Under the pieces are notes generated by a model, which had not been told where the DNA came from, did no database searches, and worked only from the letters and a program-made list of their open reading frames with translations. Of a stretch of DNA of 23,498 nucleotides, positions 1 to 9,460 are shown piece by piece. Positions within the stretch are counted from its first letter, which is position 1, and each line of letters starts with the position of its first letter. A program made the translations under genes and the position numbers. The DNA comes from Rickettsiales bacterium (GTDB lineage Bacteria > Pseudomonadota > Alphaproteobacteria > Rickettsiales > Anaplasmataceae), in NCBI GenBank assembly GCA_031284675.1, contig JAITXQ010000024.1, positions 1 through 23,498 on the forward strand, in the 5' to 3' direction.

Positions 1-5
1 ATAGA

Positions 6-118
6 TCTCCTGTTAATTTCTTGGTTCACATCTTTTCTACTCTCATTTCCTATTCCGTGAAATCCAAAAAGCCTTCCATTTCCTATACTTTCTTCCTTCC
101 TTAATCCAGAATTAGCGT
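6..118. repeat. Left arm of 113-bp perfect inverted repeat
   Basis: Positions 6-118 are the exact reverse complement of 23386-23498, checked base by base. Identity stops abruptly at 118/119 on this side and at 23386/23385 on the other, and the far side of the repeat lies outside the window. Read outward from the window, the repeat has an open frame of 37 codons with no start codon and a stop just before it in both copies. It may be the end of a mobile element or of a duplicated gene; I do not recognise it. Confidence 0.95.
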
Positions 119-229
119 CAAGAAGAGTTGGTTGTAAAAATTGGAAACGATAATTTTGTTTTACCTAGAATTTATGTTGGACAAGTAATAAAAAATAACA
201 GAGTTAAGACTAATATAAGTCTTAAATAG
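119..229 (+). pseudogene. C-terminal fragment of an unidentified gene
   Basis: An open frame of 36 codons ends at TAG 227-229 and has protein-like composition, including the segment VLPRIYVGQVIKNNRVKTNI. It has no start codon; reading back, the frame meets a TAG (113-115) inside the repeat, three bases before unique sequence begins. The simplest reading is a gene cut by the repeat, with its 5' part lost or elsewhere. It converges on ubiA with about 32 bases between them. The family is not recognised, and the length is too short to exclude chance. Confidence 0.45.
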
Positions 230-261
230 ATTGATTTCATTAGAGTCAAAACTCTTGGAAC

Positions 262-1128
262 CTAAGTGATAGAATTTACAATTCTATCTAAAAGAATGCC
301 GAAAAAAAGCAGTAGCCCCACATAGGAGTTATTTTTAAATATGGACATACATTGACTGGGATCGTCAGGATTGAAATTTTTGTATTGGCGGTGAAATATA
401 AACCCTACAGCAAGTAGAGCAATATAAAAAATATTATTTAATGATGACAAGATGCCAGCGTATAGCCACACCATAAGAGATATTAAATAAAACCTTTTCA
501 ACCAAGATTTTGTTTTATCACCAAAATATAATGCAGTTGATTTCATTCCGAGTTTTTCATCATCTTTTTTGTCCTGATGAGCGTATATGGTGTCGTAACT
601 AAGTGTCCAAAAGATACATCCTGCATAAAATAGTATAGATTCTATAGTAATCTGGTTCTTTATTACTGCTGAGCCCATTAGCAACCCCATATTGAAAGTA
701 AACCCTAAAAACAATTGTGGCCACCAAACATAACGTTTAAATAAAGGATAGATAGCTATCATACACATTGAAATTATTCCAAGTATAAGTGTAGTTTTAT
801 TAGTTAGTAATAAGATTACCAGGGCAATAGACAGTAACAGTGAAAGTAAAACCAAAGCCTGCTTTACGTTTAGTGCACCGCTTGCTAGTGGCCTATATTT
901 TGTCCGCTCAACATGTACATCTATTTCTCTATCGAAAATATCATTGATTATGCACCCTGCAGGTCTCATTAAGAATGCACCTATAGTAAACAAAATAAGG
1001 AGAAAAAAAGTCTGCCACGGTAGAGAAGTTGAGGCTAAAAGAATACCGCTTAAACTGGGAAATAGCACAAGCCATAAACCTGTTAAACTGTGCAATCTCA
1101 TTAATGAAAAGTAACGGTTGAAATGCAT
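262..1128 (-). CDS. ubiA: 4-hydroxybenzoate polyprenyltransferase (UbiA)
   Basis: The 288-residue, highly hydrophobic protein belongs to the UbiA prenyltransferase family. It transfers a polyprenyl chain to 4-hydroxybenzoate in the inner membrane, an early membrane step of ubiquinone synthesis. The first Asp-rich motif, NDIFDREID, is at residues 62-70 and is followed by the conserved RTKYRPLASG; the second, DTIYAHQDKKDD, is at 179-190. These Mg2+-diphosphate motifs frame eight or nine hydrophobic helices. Length matches the family. The ATG lies 3 bases after the rbfA stop, so translation is probably coupled and the gene is the last in the nusA-infB-rbfA group. Related UbiA-family enzymes (haem or menaquinone prenyltransferases) are less likely because the RTKYRPLASG signature is UbiA-like. 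Confidence 0.93.
   Translation of the reverse strand: MHFNRYFSLMRLHSLTGLWLVLFPSLSGILLASTSLPWQTFFLLILFTIGAFLMRPAGCIINDIFDREIDVHVERTKYRPLASGALNVKQALVLLSLLLSIALVILLLTNKTTLILGIISMCMIAIYPLFKRYVWWPQLFLGFTFNMGLLMGSAVIKNQITIESILFYAGCIFWTLSYDTIYAHQDKKDDEKLGMKSTALYFGDKTKSWLKRFYLISLMVWLYAGILSSLNNIFYIALLAVGFIFHRQYKNFNPDDPSQCMSIFKNNSYVGLLLFFGILLDRIVNSIT
268..288 (-). other. 9-bp hairpin overlapping the ubiA 3' end
   Basis: GATAGAATT (268-276) and AATTCTATC (280-288) form a perfect 9-bp stem with a 3-base loop inside the last codons of ubiA. No clear T-run follows on the minus strand, so it is a weak terminator candidate. It could instead stabilise the 3' end of the mRNA. Confidence 0.3.
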
Positions 1129-1131
1129 TAA

Positions 1132-1548
1132 TTAAGTATGATTATGTAGTATTTTGCTTACATTAACAAAATTACCAAACGCTAAATCAGGCTTGAAAAC
1201 TAACTCAGGTATAAATCGCAAATCAACATAACACAATATAGATTTGCGTATTGACCATGTAGATTGGTTCATTTCATTAACAACAGTGTTAATATCATAA
1301 TCATCTTCAGGTTGGCCTAATGTCATTCCAGCGCATGACACTGGAATCTGCATCTGGTCAGTTACTTGGATGACAGGTCTATTCAATGAAGATAACACAA
1401 TATATACATCTGCTTTTTTCAAATCTTTACTTAATTTTACGTCAGATATCACTACATTTTTATTGAATACCTTGCCTTCCATTAAGATTCTTGATATTGC
1501 TCTATGTAATACCGATGCTATTTTTAGGTTTCTGATTTCCTTTTTCAT
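1132..1548 (-). CDS. rbfA: Ribosome-binding factor A (RbfA)
   Basis: This 138-residue protein matches RbfA, the KH-fold factor that binds the 30S subunit and helps mature the 5' end of 16S rRNA. The N-terminus has the family pattern: a basic helix with RNLKIASVLHRAISRIL, then a beta strand (VVISDVKLSKDLKKADVYIV) as in RbfA proteins. A C-terminal stretch with IRKSILCYVDLRFIPELVFKPD corresponds to the conserved 'R.P.L.F..D' region. The ATG follows the infB stop by 9 bases and GGA lies in the Shine-Dalgarno position. Position after infB is the classic bacterial order, which supports the call. Confidence 0.9.
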   Translation of the reverse strand: MKKEIRNLKIASVLHRAISRILMEGKVFNKNVVISDVKLSKDLKKADVYIVLSSLNRPVIQVTDQMQIPVSCAGMTLGQPEDDYDINTVVNEMNQSTWSIRKSILCYVDLRFIPELVFKPDLAFGNFVNVSKILHNHT

Positions 1549-1557
1549 ATTCCGCTA

Positions 1558-3891
1558 CTATAACACCCTTTCTTCTTGCACTAATTGATAGGCTTCCAGA
1601 ATATCTCCGACTTTAACATCGATATTACCCTCTAGTGATACTCCGCATTCAAAGTTTACACCTACTTCTTTAACATCATCTTTAAATCTACGTAGTGCTT
1701 TTAACTTCCCTTCATGTACCAATTTGCTATTACGCACTACCTTAATTAAAGAATCTTTTTTTATGACTCCATCACTTACATAACATCCGATAATATTACC
1801 AGCTTTAGATACATTAAATATCTGCCTTACAGATGCAGAGCCAACACGTACTTCTCGTGTTACAGGTTTTAACATTTTAGTTAAATACATTCTCATGTCG
1901 TCAATAAGCTCGTATATTATATTATAAGTATGTATTTCTACACCTTTCTGTTTTGCCAAATCCCTTATTTTTGAATCCACTTTGACATTGAACGCTAAAA
2001 TTACTGCACTCGATGCTTCTGCAAGCAGCACATCTGAATCTGTTATTCCTCCTACTGCTTTGTGTAGGATATTTAATTTCACTTGGTCTTTACCGAGTTT
2101 ATCAATTGAACTCGATATTGCTTCAATAGATCCGGTTACGTCGCATTTTAAAACTACAGATAGCTCTTCTATTTCACTGTCATTACGACTGAATATATCT
2201 AAATTATTGTTGTCTGAATCTTCTTCCTTTTTCTTGATCAACTCTAACCTGTATTCAACAATTTCACGTGCCTGCTTTTCAGAATTTACAACAACAAATT
2301 TATCTCCAGTGTTCGGCACACCATTTAAACCAGTAATTTCAACTGGAGTGGAGGGTAGTGCTGCTTTTTCTCTTTGACCAAGATAATTAACCATACTGCG
2401 CACTTTGCCATATGTTGTACCGACTACTAACATATCACCAACCTTTAATGTTCCTTCCTCAACTATCAATGTAGCTGATATTCCTTTGGCTTTATCTACT
2501 TTAGATTCTATTGCCCATCCAAGTGCTCGACAATCTTCTATTGCTTCTAGCTTCATTAATTCAGCGATTAACAAAATCGTCTCTTCTAGTTTATCTAAAT
2601 TAATTTTCTTTTTTGCTGACACCGGCACAACCATAACATCACCACCGAGCTCTTCAGGAATGAGATCATATTGAGGTAAGCTACTCATTACTTTCTCCAC
2701 ATCACCAGGCTCAGATTTATCAATTTTATTAATCGCAACTATAATAGAAACATCTGCTGCTTTTGCATGATTTATTGCTTCAACTGTTTGCTTCATGATT
2801 CCATCGTCAGCTGCAACTACTATCACAACTATATTAGTGATATTGGCACCACATGCACGCATCGCAGTGAATGCTTCATGCCCTGGTGTATCAATAAAAG
2901 TAATTTTTTGTTTATCTTTTGTCATTATTTGATAAGCACCTATGTGCTGAGTTATGCCACCTGACTCTCCTTCTGCAACATTAGATTCACGAAATGCATC
3001 GAGCAATGAGGTTTTACCATGATCCACGTGGCCCATAAAAGTGACGACAGGTGGTTTAAGTTCTTTAGACAAGCTTTCCCTGCTTTCTATGAAAAATAAA
3101 TCCTTTTCTTTGTTGGCATTGCTCACTCGTTTAGCCGTATGATTGAATTTTTCTACTATTTCATATGCTATATCTGGATCCACCAAATCATCCACTCTAT
3201 AACTCTCACCAACTTCTTCTTTAAACATTTTTAGCACACTTTTGCTATCTTCTGCCATACGAATAGATAACTCCCTGATCGTTATTTTGTCTGGTATAAT
3301 AACTTCTCTTGATATATTTTTACCCTTAGTAAACTTTGACTTTCTATTTCTTATACCAAATCTTTGCTTAAATACAGGAGGTCGTTCAATTTTTTCATCT
3401 ATTGCCTGCGCAATTATCAATTTAGAATGCTTAGAATATATATCTTTGCTAATTTTAGAAGGCTTTTTATTATCATCCTTATTATCAATATCATCTTCTC
3501 TTAGTTTAACTAAGTGAAGACCACTTAAAACTTTCTTATTTATTTCTTTAGATAAGGTGTCCGAACCACTATCTTCATTTTTATCATCCACCCTTTCATT
3601 GCTATCTTCTTTTACTACTTGCTCTTTTTCTTCTCTTTGATTCTTTTCTTTCAGCAAAGCAGCATTCTGTACAGCATTAATACGGAAAATTTGTTCTTTC
3701 TCTGTTAAAGAGCCTAATTTACTCTCATCAAACAAATCATGTTCTTCTGTACCATGAGATTTTTTTCTTCTTTTTTTTACTATTGTAGCCCCAGCACTTG
3801 GGCTAGCTGAAAAGCTGAAATCAAGGTCCAATTTAAGCTTGCTCAAGCCTTGAAGCGTTAATTTTTTACTACTGATATCTTCATCATTCAT
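1558..3891 (-). CDS. infB: Translation initiation factor IF-2
   Basis: The 777-residue protein is bacterial IF-2, the GTPase that brings fMet-tRNA to the 30S subunit and promotes subunit joining. Residues 1-200 are a charged, low-complexity N-terminal region rich in Lys/Glu/Asp. The G domain shows G1 GHVDHGKT (287-294), G2 [10 protein letters not shown] (311-320), G3 DTPGHEAF (334-341), G4 NKID (388-391) and a G5 SAK. The C-terminal half carries the two beta-barrel domains and the linking alpha/beta domain expected for the family, and ends near the usual point. The ATG is 9 bases after the nusA stop. No strong ribosome-binding site is visible, consistent with coupling to nusA. Confidence 0.97.
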   Translation of the reverse strand: MNDEDISSKKLTLQGLSKLKLDLDFSFSASPSAGATIVKKRRKKSHGTEEHDLFDESKLGSLTEKEQIFRINAVQNAALLKEKNQREEKEQVVKEDSNERVDDKNEDSGSDTLSKEINKKVLSGLHLVKLREDDIDNKDDNKKPSKISKDIYSKHSKLIIAQAIDEKIERPPVFKQRFGIRNRKSKFTKGKNISREVIIPDKITIRELSIRMAEDSKSVLKMFKEEVGESYRVDDLVDPDIAYEIVEKFNHTAKRVSNANKEKDLFFIESRESLSKELKPPVVTFMGHVDHGKTSLLDAFRESNVAEGESGGITQHIGAYQIMTKDKQKITFIDTPGHEAFTAMRACGANITNIVVIVVAADDGIMKQTVEAINHAKAADVSIIVAINKIDKSEPGDVEKVMSSLPQYDLIPEELGGDVMVVPVSAKKKINLDKLEETILLIAELMKLEAIEDCRALGWAIESKVDKAKGISATLIVEEGTLKVGDMLVVGTTYGKVRSMVNYLGQREKAALPSTPVEITGLNGVPNTGDKFVVVNSEKQAREIVEYRLELIKKKEEDSDNNNLDIFSRNDSEIEELSVVLKCDVTGSIEAISSSIDKLGKDQVKLNILHKAVGGITDSDVLLAEASSAVILAFNVKVDSKIRDLAKQKGVEIHTYNIIYELIDDMRMYLTKMLKPVTREVRVGSASVRQIFNVSKAGNIIGCYVSDGVIKKDSLIKVVRNSKLVHEGKLKALRRFKDDVKEVGVNFECGVSLEGNIDVKVGDILEAYQLVQEERVL

Positions 3892-3900
3892 ATTATTTTA

Positions 3901-5478
3901 TTATATTACCCCAAGCTTTTTACGTGCTTCTATGATTATTGAATCTACAGTATCTTTTAAATTTTCTGAATTCACCCTACTATCAGCTGAAGAAGAAAGT
4001 ATGCTGCAAAACTCGTAACTTGATAAATCTGCTACATCCTCTAAAGTCTTAATACTATGTTTACTAAGAGCAATTTTATCGTCTATTGATAAAGCTAAAT
4101 TGATTATATCATCTTCCATACCTAAACTTTTTAGTTCTTCTATTTTTCTATCATTTTCTGCTTTCAAATACTTATTTGCTCTATTACGAAGTTCATTTGC
4201 GATATCCTCATTAAAGCCCTCCATTGAAGCAAGCTCTTTAATTGAAGCGCTGGATATATCTTCTACGCTTGAAAAACCTTCCGTTACCAACAGCTGACCC
4301 ATAATCTCTTCTAAATTTAAAGCTTCAGCAAATAAAGCTGAACATTGACTTAGTTCTTTACCTCTCCTTTCTGATTCTTGCTGAGTGCTTAATATCTCAA
4401 TTTTCCATCCAACAAGTTCTGAAGTTAATCTTACATTCTGACCCTTTTTTCCTATAGCTAAACTTAATTGATCTTCAGCAACTATTAACTCTACGCAATT
4501 TTCATTTTCATCAATAATAACCCTCGATACTTCTGCAGGAGTAATGGCTTTAATAACAAATTGGCCCAAGTCTGAAGAGTAATTTATAACGTCAATTTTT
4601 TCACCATTTAATTCGTGTATAATAGTTTTTATTCTATCTCCCTTAATTCCAACACAAGCACCTACTGGATCAATGTTCCTGTCAGGAGAGAAAACGGCAA
4701 CTTTAGACCTTGAACCAGCATCTCTAGCTATACCTTTAATTGTCACTAATCCATCAGCAATTTCTGGTATTTCTTGATTTAATAATGCCTCCAAAAAGCC
4801 TTCATGAGTCCTAGAAAGAATAATTTGACGTCCATCATCAGAGCGCTTAACAGTTTGTATGTAAGCTTTAACCTTATCGCCTTCGCGAAATGATTCACCA
4901 CCGATTAAATTTCGCAATGGAAGATATGCCCTAGTGCCATTTATGTTTATGTCTATAATTAGATCTGAATATTCTACTTGTTTAACAATACCATACCTCA
5001 TTTCTCCCACCTTATCTTTAAATTCTTCATATTGCTTTTTTGACTCTTCATCTTTAATGATTTGAGCAATCTTTTGCTGAGCAATTCTTGCTGAAGCAAG
5101 ATCGGTGTTAAGAGAGAGCAATTCATTAACAGTATCTCCAACTTTTGCATCTTCTTTTATTAATTTAGCTTGTGTAAGTGTAATTGATTCGCATCCAGTA
5201 TTCTCTTCTCCATTTAATTCATCATCAATAACTTTTAATTTTCTGTATGAAGTAACTTTGCCTGTGTTTCTATCTATATTAACTACAATTTTACTTTTGC
5301 TACCATATTTTTGATGAGCCACTGCTTCTATAGCACTTTCTAATGCCTTTATTATAACTTCAAAATCTAAACCTTTTTGAAGTGAAAGCTCCCCTGCTGT
5401 TTTTATTATATCAAAGCTTCCAACTATGTTATTCTTGTTACTTTTCTGCTTAACACTGCTTTTGCGATTAGCAATCAT
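3901..5478 (-). CDS. nusA: Transcription termination/antitermination factor NusA
   Basis: NusA binds RNA polymerase and modulates pausing, termination and antitermination. The product (525 residues from the ATG at 5478) shows the N-terminal polymerase-binding domain, an S1 domain (from about YGIVKQVEYSDLIIDINI), two KH domains (including VGACVGIKGDRIKTIIHEL and LSLAIGKKGQNVRLTSELVG) and C-terminal helical acidic repeats with helix-hairpin-helix character. The frame remains open upstream to a TTG at 5526, adding 16 hydrophobic residues unlike NusA, so I prefer the ATG. It lies between the RND pump and infB. The rimP gene that commonly precedes nusA is absent. Confidence 0.95.
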   Translation of the reverse strand: MIANRKSSVKQKSNKNNIVGSFDIIKTAGELSLQKGLDFEVIIKALESAIEAVAHQKYGSKSKIVVNIDRNTGKVTSYRKLKVIDDELNGEENTGCESITLTQAKLIKEDAKVGDTVNELLSLNTDLASARIAQQKIAQIIKDEESKKQYEEFKDKVGEMRYGIVKQVEYSDLIIDININGTRAYLPLRNLIGGESFREGDKVKAYIQTVKRSDDGRQIILSRTHEGFLEALLNQEIPEIADGLVTIKGIARDAGSRSKVAVFSPDRNIDPVGACVGIKGDRIKTIIHELNGEKIDVINYSSDLGQFVIKAITPAEVSRVIIDENENCVELIVAEDQLSLAIGKKGQNVRLTSELVGWKIEILSTQQESERRGKELSQCSALFAEALNLEEIMGQLLVTEGFSSVEDISSASIKELASMEGFNEDIANELRNRANKYLKAENDRKIEELKSLGMEDDIINLALSIDDKIALSKHSIKTLEDVADLSSYEFCSILSSSADSRVNSENLKDTVDSIIIEARKKLGVI

Positions 5479-5565
5479 ATGAATAAATCCAATGTAATTA
5501 GTTATAATTATAGCTTCAATGAGCAAAGAACGCTATCCTAAATATTAAATAATTGCTAATTTAAG

Positions 5566-8500
5566 TCAAGTTTTTTCATGTCTTTGCATCACAAGCAATG
5601 CAGGGGTAAAAAATAAAGTTAAAACCGTTGCAACTAATATTCCACTTGCTATGGTTGTTGAAATGTCAACCCACCACTGGCTTGATGGAGCGTCATACGT
5701 AATTCGTAGCGTAAAAAAATTGATATTCAGTCTGGTGATCATCGGTATTAAACCAAGAACTGTGGTTGCAACGGTAAGTAATATTGGCCTCACACGAGAA
5801 ATTGAAGCGTTTATTACACATCGCTTAATGTCATTCTTGTGTACCTTAACTTGGTGATGAAAGGCATCAAGTAATAATATGTTATTATTCACTATAATTC
5901 CTGCCAAAGCAATTACCCCCACTCCGCACATAACGATTACAAAAACTTGGTGAGTAAGAAAGAAAACAAAAAACACACATGTAGTGGATAAAAAAACTGC
6001 CGTCATTACGATAAATGTATGGTATACATTATTAAATTGCGTTACTAATATCAATATCATTAATGTAATCGCTAATATAAAAGCCTTTAATAAAAATGCT
6101 TCTGATTTCTGTTGATCTTCTTTATCACCTTTAAAATCAATTTTTATTTCCTTGTCCCAATCCTGGGCAATCAAATTCCGAATGAATTTAATTCTTTCAT
6201 CAACGAGATAGCCAGCATTCACATCAGCAGAAATTGTAACAGTGCGTGATCCATCGATTCTACTCAGCTTGGTTATCTTTTTTTGGGGAGAGTATTTTAC
6301 TATGTTGCTCATAGGGTAGGAGCCATTAATTGTATTGATAAAAAGATTATCTATGGTCTTCATGTTGCGATTCTTTCCAGGAAAACGAAGTATAATATCG
6401 ATCTCTTCATCCAGATTATTTGATCTATATTTTCCGATCACCACTCCATTTGTAACCATTTTTATAAAATCGCCAATGGTTGCAACACTTACTCCAAAAC
6501 TTGTAGCCTTACTCTTATCAACACTCATATTCCACTCTATTTCAGGTGACGACCTGCCATCTTGAATATTTATGAATCCAGATGAAGGCTGATCCATAAT
6601 TTTTAGTATCCTTTCTACTGCTAAATCTAAGCTTGATGCATTCCCGCTCAGGTTAATTTGTATTGGTTTGTCAGCTGATGGTCCTGGATTTTCTTCTTGA
6701 ACGTCAATTATTACTCCTTTCATGTCCTGCACACCGCTTCTTATATCATTTAATATATGCTTAGCTTTACGCCTGAAGCGCCAATCCATAAGTTCTAGTT
6801 GAATTTTGGCAATAACGTTATCTGAAAATACTCCTGACTTAGCGTAGAAAACCTTAACTTCTTTCTCCATATTCAAAATACGACTTTCTACTTCTCTAAG
6901 TATCAGATCTCGTTCTTTGGCCGATAAGCTTTCTTTTGCTTTAACACTAATTAAAATATTATCTGAATCCACTTTCGGAAAAAACTGCACTCCAGGGCCA
7001 AAAGTAAAGTACAACACACTAAACGAAAACAAAACGAATACAACAGCACATACAAATTTTTTAGGATGGTCTAAGACTTTCTCTAGCATGCGTACGTAAG
7101 CTCTTATTATAGGCCCAGTACTTTTTATCTCACCACTTTCTATGGCATTCATTTTTTCAATTTCTTCTTTTGAAGTTACCGAAGGCTTGCCAAACATCGC
7201 ACCAAATGTTGGTATAAAAACTAAAGCCATAATAAGTGAGCCAGTTAAAGTTAAAATTATTGTAATCGGTATATACTGCATGAATTTGCCAACAGTATCA
7301 GGCCAAAATAATAGAGGAAAAAACACTGCCAATTTAGTCAACGTTGATGATAGAACTGGATAGAACATATCGCGCACTGAAGTGTGAAAAGCTTCTACTT
7401 TATCCATGCCAGAGATCATCTTTCTATCAGCATATTCACTGATTACAATTGCATCATCAACCAGCATGCCAACCGCCATAATTAAACTAAAAAGTACAAC
7501 AATATTTAAGGTTATGCCCATGAAGTAAAGGGCTATTATTCCAATAAGAAAGGAGCCAGGTATCGAAAGTGCAACAAGAATAGCAATTCTTGTTCCCATA
7601 GAGAGCATTATTATGATTAATATCAATAACACAGCGAATATTATGCCGTTTTCCAGGTCATCCAGCACGTTTCGGACGTCTTTTGATTGGTCGTTTAAAT
7701 ACACCACTTTTAAATTTTCAGGTAATTGATCTTTTGCCTTATCCATTAAGTATTTTACTTGATTTACTGTGTCTATTATGTTTTTTCCATTACGTTTTGA
7801 AATTTCTAACACAACACTAGATAATCCATTAATGCGAGCAAATCCTTCGTGGTCCTCAAATCTAAGGTACACTTTTGCTATATCCTTTATTCTCAAAACT
7901 GCATCGCCTTGAGACCTTATAGAAATGTTCATAATATCTTCTATATCTTTTAATAATCCTGATATTTTTATTGAATATTTACCTGTATCATTTTCGAGTG
8001 ACCCAGCACCCACTAATCTATTATTGTTTGATATAGCATGAAATATTTCACTTGATTGAATGTTATATTTTGTTAGAACTGTGGGCTCAACTATAACTTC
8101 CACTGTTTCTTTACGCATACCCGCCACTTCAACTTTGAGTACATTTGGCAGAGATTCTATTTCTTTTTTTAATTTGTGTGCTATTTCAGTTAAGGCTCTT
8201 TCTGGCAAATTACCAATTAAGCCAACATTTAGTATCGGAAATAAGCTCAAATTTATTTCATTGATTATCGGAGATTCTGCTTCAACAGGTAACTTCGATT
8301 TTATGTTTGAAAGTTTTGAACGGACATTATCGAGCACTTCTTTATTATCATATTCCGTGCCAAATTTAAGTATTATATGAGCGCCATCACTAGTTGCAAG
8401 CGCCTTTAGCTCTCTAACACCTTCTATAGGCCTCAGTGCATTTTCTATTGGAATAGCTAATAACTTTTCGCTATCTTCAACAGAAATACCAGGAAGTCCA

Positions 8501-8640
8501 ACGAACACGCTGATTATAGGGATCTGTATGTCAGGGTTACTTTCTCTTGGCATTTTTACATAAGCATATGAACCGAAGATAAAAATCACTATAAGCAATA
8601 ATATCACTGTTCTGTTCTGTGCTACAAGTAAGCTTTTCAT
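5566..8640 (-). CDS. RND-family efflux transporter permease
   Basis: The 1024-residue protein is a full-length RND permease of the AcrB/HAE1-like group. It has an N-terminal membrane helix (10-28), a large periplasmic domain (about 30-330), a helical bundle from about 330, and a second copy of this arrangement after about 540. TM4 contains the Asp pair in GMLVDDAIVISEY (Asp395-Asp396) needed for proton relay. The TM10 segment reads AGIIVNNNILLLD, with Asn at the place of the AcrB proton-relay Lys. Substrate is unknown. No membrane-fusion adaptor or outer-membrane channel gene is adjacent. A perfect TATAAT occurs on the minus strand at 8682-8677 but without a good -35. Only 87 bases separate its stop from the nusA ATG on the same strand, so co-transcription is likely. 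Confidence 0.9.
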   Translation of the reverse strand: MKSLLVAQNRTVILLLIVIFIFGSYAYVKMPRESNPDIQIPIISVFVGLPGISVEDSEKLLAIPIENALRPIEGVRELKALATSDGAHIILKFGTEYDNKEVLDNVRSKLSNIKSKLPVEAESPIINEINLSLFPILNVGLIGNLPERALTEIAHKLKKEIESLPNVLKVEVAGMRKETVEVIVEPTVLTKYNIQSSEIFHAISNNNRLVGAGSLENDTGKYSIKISGLLKDIEDIMNISIRSQGDAVLRIKDIAKVYLRFEDHEGFARINGLSSVVLEISKRNGKNIIDTVNQVKYLMDKAKDQLPENLKVVYLNDQSKDVRNVLDDLENGIIFAVLLILIIIMLSMGTRIAILVALSIPGSFLIGIIALYFMGITLNIVVLFSLIMAVGMLVDDAIVISEYADRKMISGMDKVEAFHTSVRDMFYPVLSSTLTKLAVFFPLLFWPDTVGKFMQYIPITIILTLTGSLIMALVFIPTFGAMFGKPSVTSKEEIEKMNAIESGEIKSTGPIIRAYVRMLEKVLDHPKKFVCAVVFVLFSFSVLYFTFGPGVQFFPKVDSDNILISVKAKESLSAKERDLILREVESRILNMEKEVKVFYAKSGVFSDNVIAKIQLELMDWRFRRKAKHILNDIRSGVQDMKGVIIDVQEENPGPSADKPIQINLSGNASSLDLAVERILKIMDQPSSGFINIQDGRSSPEIEWNMSVDKSKATSFGVSVATIGDFIKMVTNGVVIGKYRSNNLDEEIDIILRFPGKNRNMKTIDNLFINTINGSYPMSNIVKYSPQKKITKLSRIDGSRTVTISADVNAGYLVDERIKFIRNLIAQDWDKEIKIDFKGDKEDQQKSEAFLLKAFILAITLMILILVTQFNNVYHTFIVMTAVFLSTTCVFFVFFLTHQVFVIVMCGVGVIALAGIIVNNNILLLDAFHHQVKVHKNDIKRCVINASISRVRPILLTVATTVLGLIPMITRLNINFFTLRITYDAPSSQWWVDISTTIASGILVATVLTLFFTPALLVMQRHEKT

Positions 8641-8758
8641 GTTGATATTATATTAATATGCACATTCTTGTACTATATTATAGATTAGATACATTATATA
8701 TTAATTAATCCTTATATAGCTTTAAAACTTTACGCAAATAATTAAGATTTCTACAAAG

Positions 8759-8787
8759 TTGCAAATATAAGAAAATTTTCGTATAAT
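8759..8787 (+). promoter_or_regulatory. Predicted sigma-70 promoter of the small membrane protein gene
   Basis: TTGCAA (8759-8764, 4 of 6 matches to the -35 consensus), a 17-base spacer, then a perfect TATAAT (8782-8787). The downstream gene starts at 8820 and has GAGGG (8809-8813) six bases before its ATG. Confidence 0.6.
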
Positions 8788-8819
8788 AATAATTCTAGAA
8801 CAGTATTTGAGGGATTATT

Positions 8820-9173
8820 ATGGTGGCAATTCTAAATATAACAAAAGGCAAGAATAAAGTTATTATGTCTGGGTTAGCTGGAGTTTTATCAGCTTTAATA
8901 TTTTTGACAGCAATCCACATTGCCGCAAAGATAGCCATTATCGTTTCTGCTGCTGCAGTTACTTACTTATTACTTTCGTTGATTCATAAAATGAGAACTA
9001 AAGAAGACAAGCCTGCTAAAACTCCTAATATGTCAGAAGATGAAGAAAAGGATACGAAAATATCCGTAAAAGAACCAGAAAAAACTGAAGCTGAACTAGA
9101 AGAAGAAAGAAAAGAAGAGGTAATAAAAGAGAACAGCAACGCATGGAGAAAAGATCACTTGGCGGACCAATAA
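8820..9173 (+). CDS. Small membrane protein with charged C-terminal tail, unknown function
   Basis: The 117-residue product has two adjacent hydrophobic segments (about 15-35 and 36-56) forming a probable helical hairpin. A Lys/Glu-rich, probably helical tail (60-108) follows and would face the cytoplasm. It has a good promoter and a strong ribosome-binding site (GAGGG, 6-base spacing), so it is probably expressed. No enzymatic motif is seen. Its last 31 bases overlap a second open frame (9143-9460) that contains a stop. The two may be parts of one ancestral gene joined by a frameshift, or two overlapping genes. I do not recognise the family. Confidence 0.65.
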   Translation: MVAILNITKGKNKVIMSGLAGVLSALIFLTAIHIAAKIAIIVSAAAVTYLLLSLIHKMRTKEDKPAKTPNMSEDEEKDTKISVKEPEKTEAELEEERKEEVIKENSNAWRKDHLADQ

Positions 9174-9460
9174 ATGTGTTTGGTGAACCAGTTCTCGATG
9201 AAATTCAGAACACTGAAGACAGTCATTCTGTTGATTATACAAAAACTATGGTAGTATCTAAGCGTATGAATGGAGCTTACTAAGAAATCACAGATGCCAC
9301 TGATACCCTGAGAACCTCTGTCTATATAGAATCTAAAAATAAAAGCACGCGAAATCCTGCAGAATGGCTATTACAGTACGGGAATGTAAATGATGATGTG
9401 AGGAAAATGCTAGAACAGCCAGCTACCCAAAAGTTTAACGGGTTAGAGTTTAACATGTAG
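9143..9460 (+). pseudogene. Reading frame of 105 codons broken by an in-frame TAA
   Basis: From ATG 9143 the frame reads 46 codons (including RSLGGPINVFGEPVLDEIQN) to TAA at 9281-9283. It then continues open in the same frame for 58 more codons (including NPAEWLLQYGNVNDDVRKML) to TAG 9458-9460. Composition is protein-like on both sides of the stop. A single C-to-T change (CAA to TAA) would explain the break. The start overlaps the preceding gene by 31 bases in another frame; the end overlaps the convergent glutamine synthetase-like gene by 18 bases. Function is unknown. A sequencing error or a genuine short 46-residue protein are alternatives. Confidence 0.5.
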
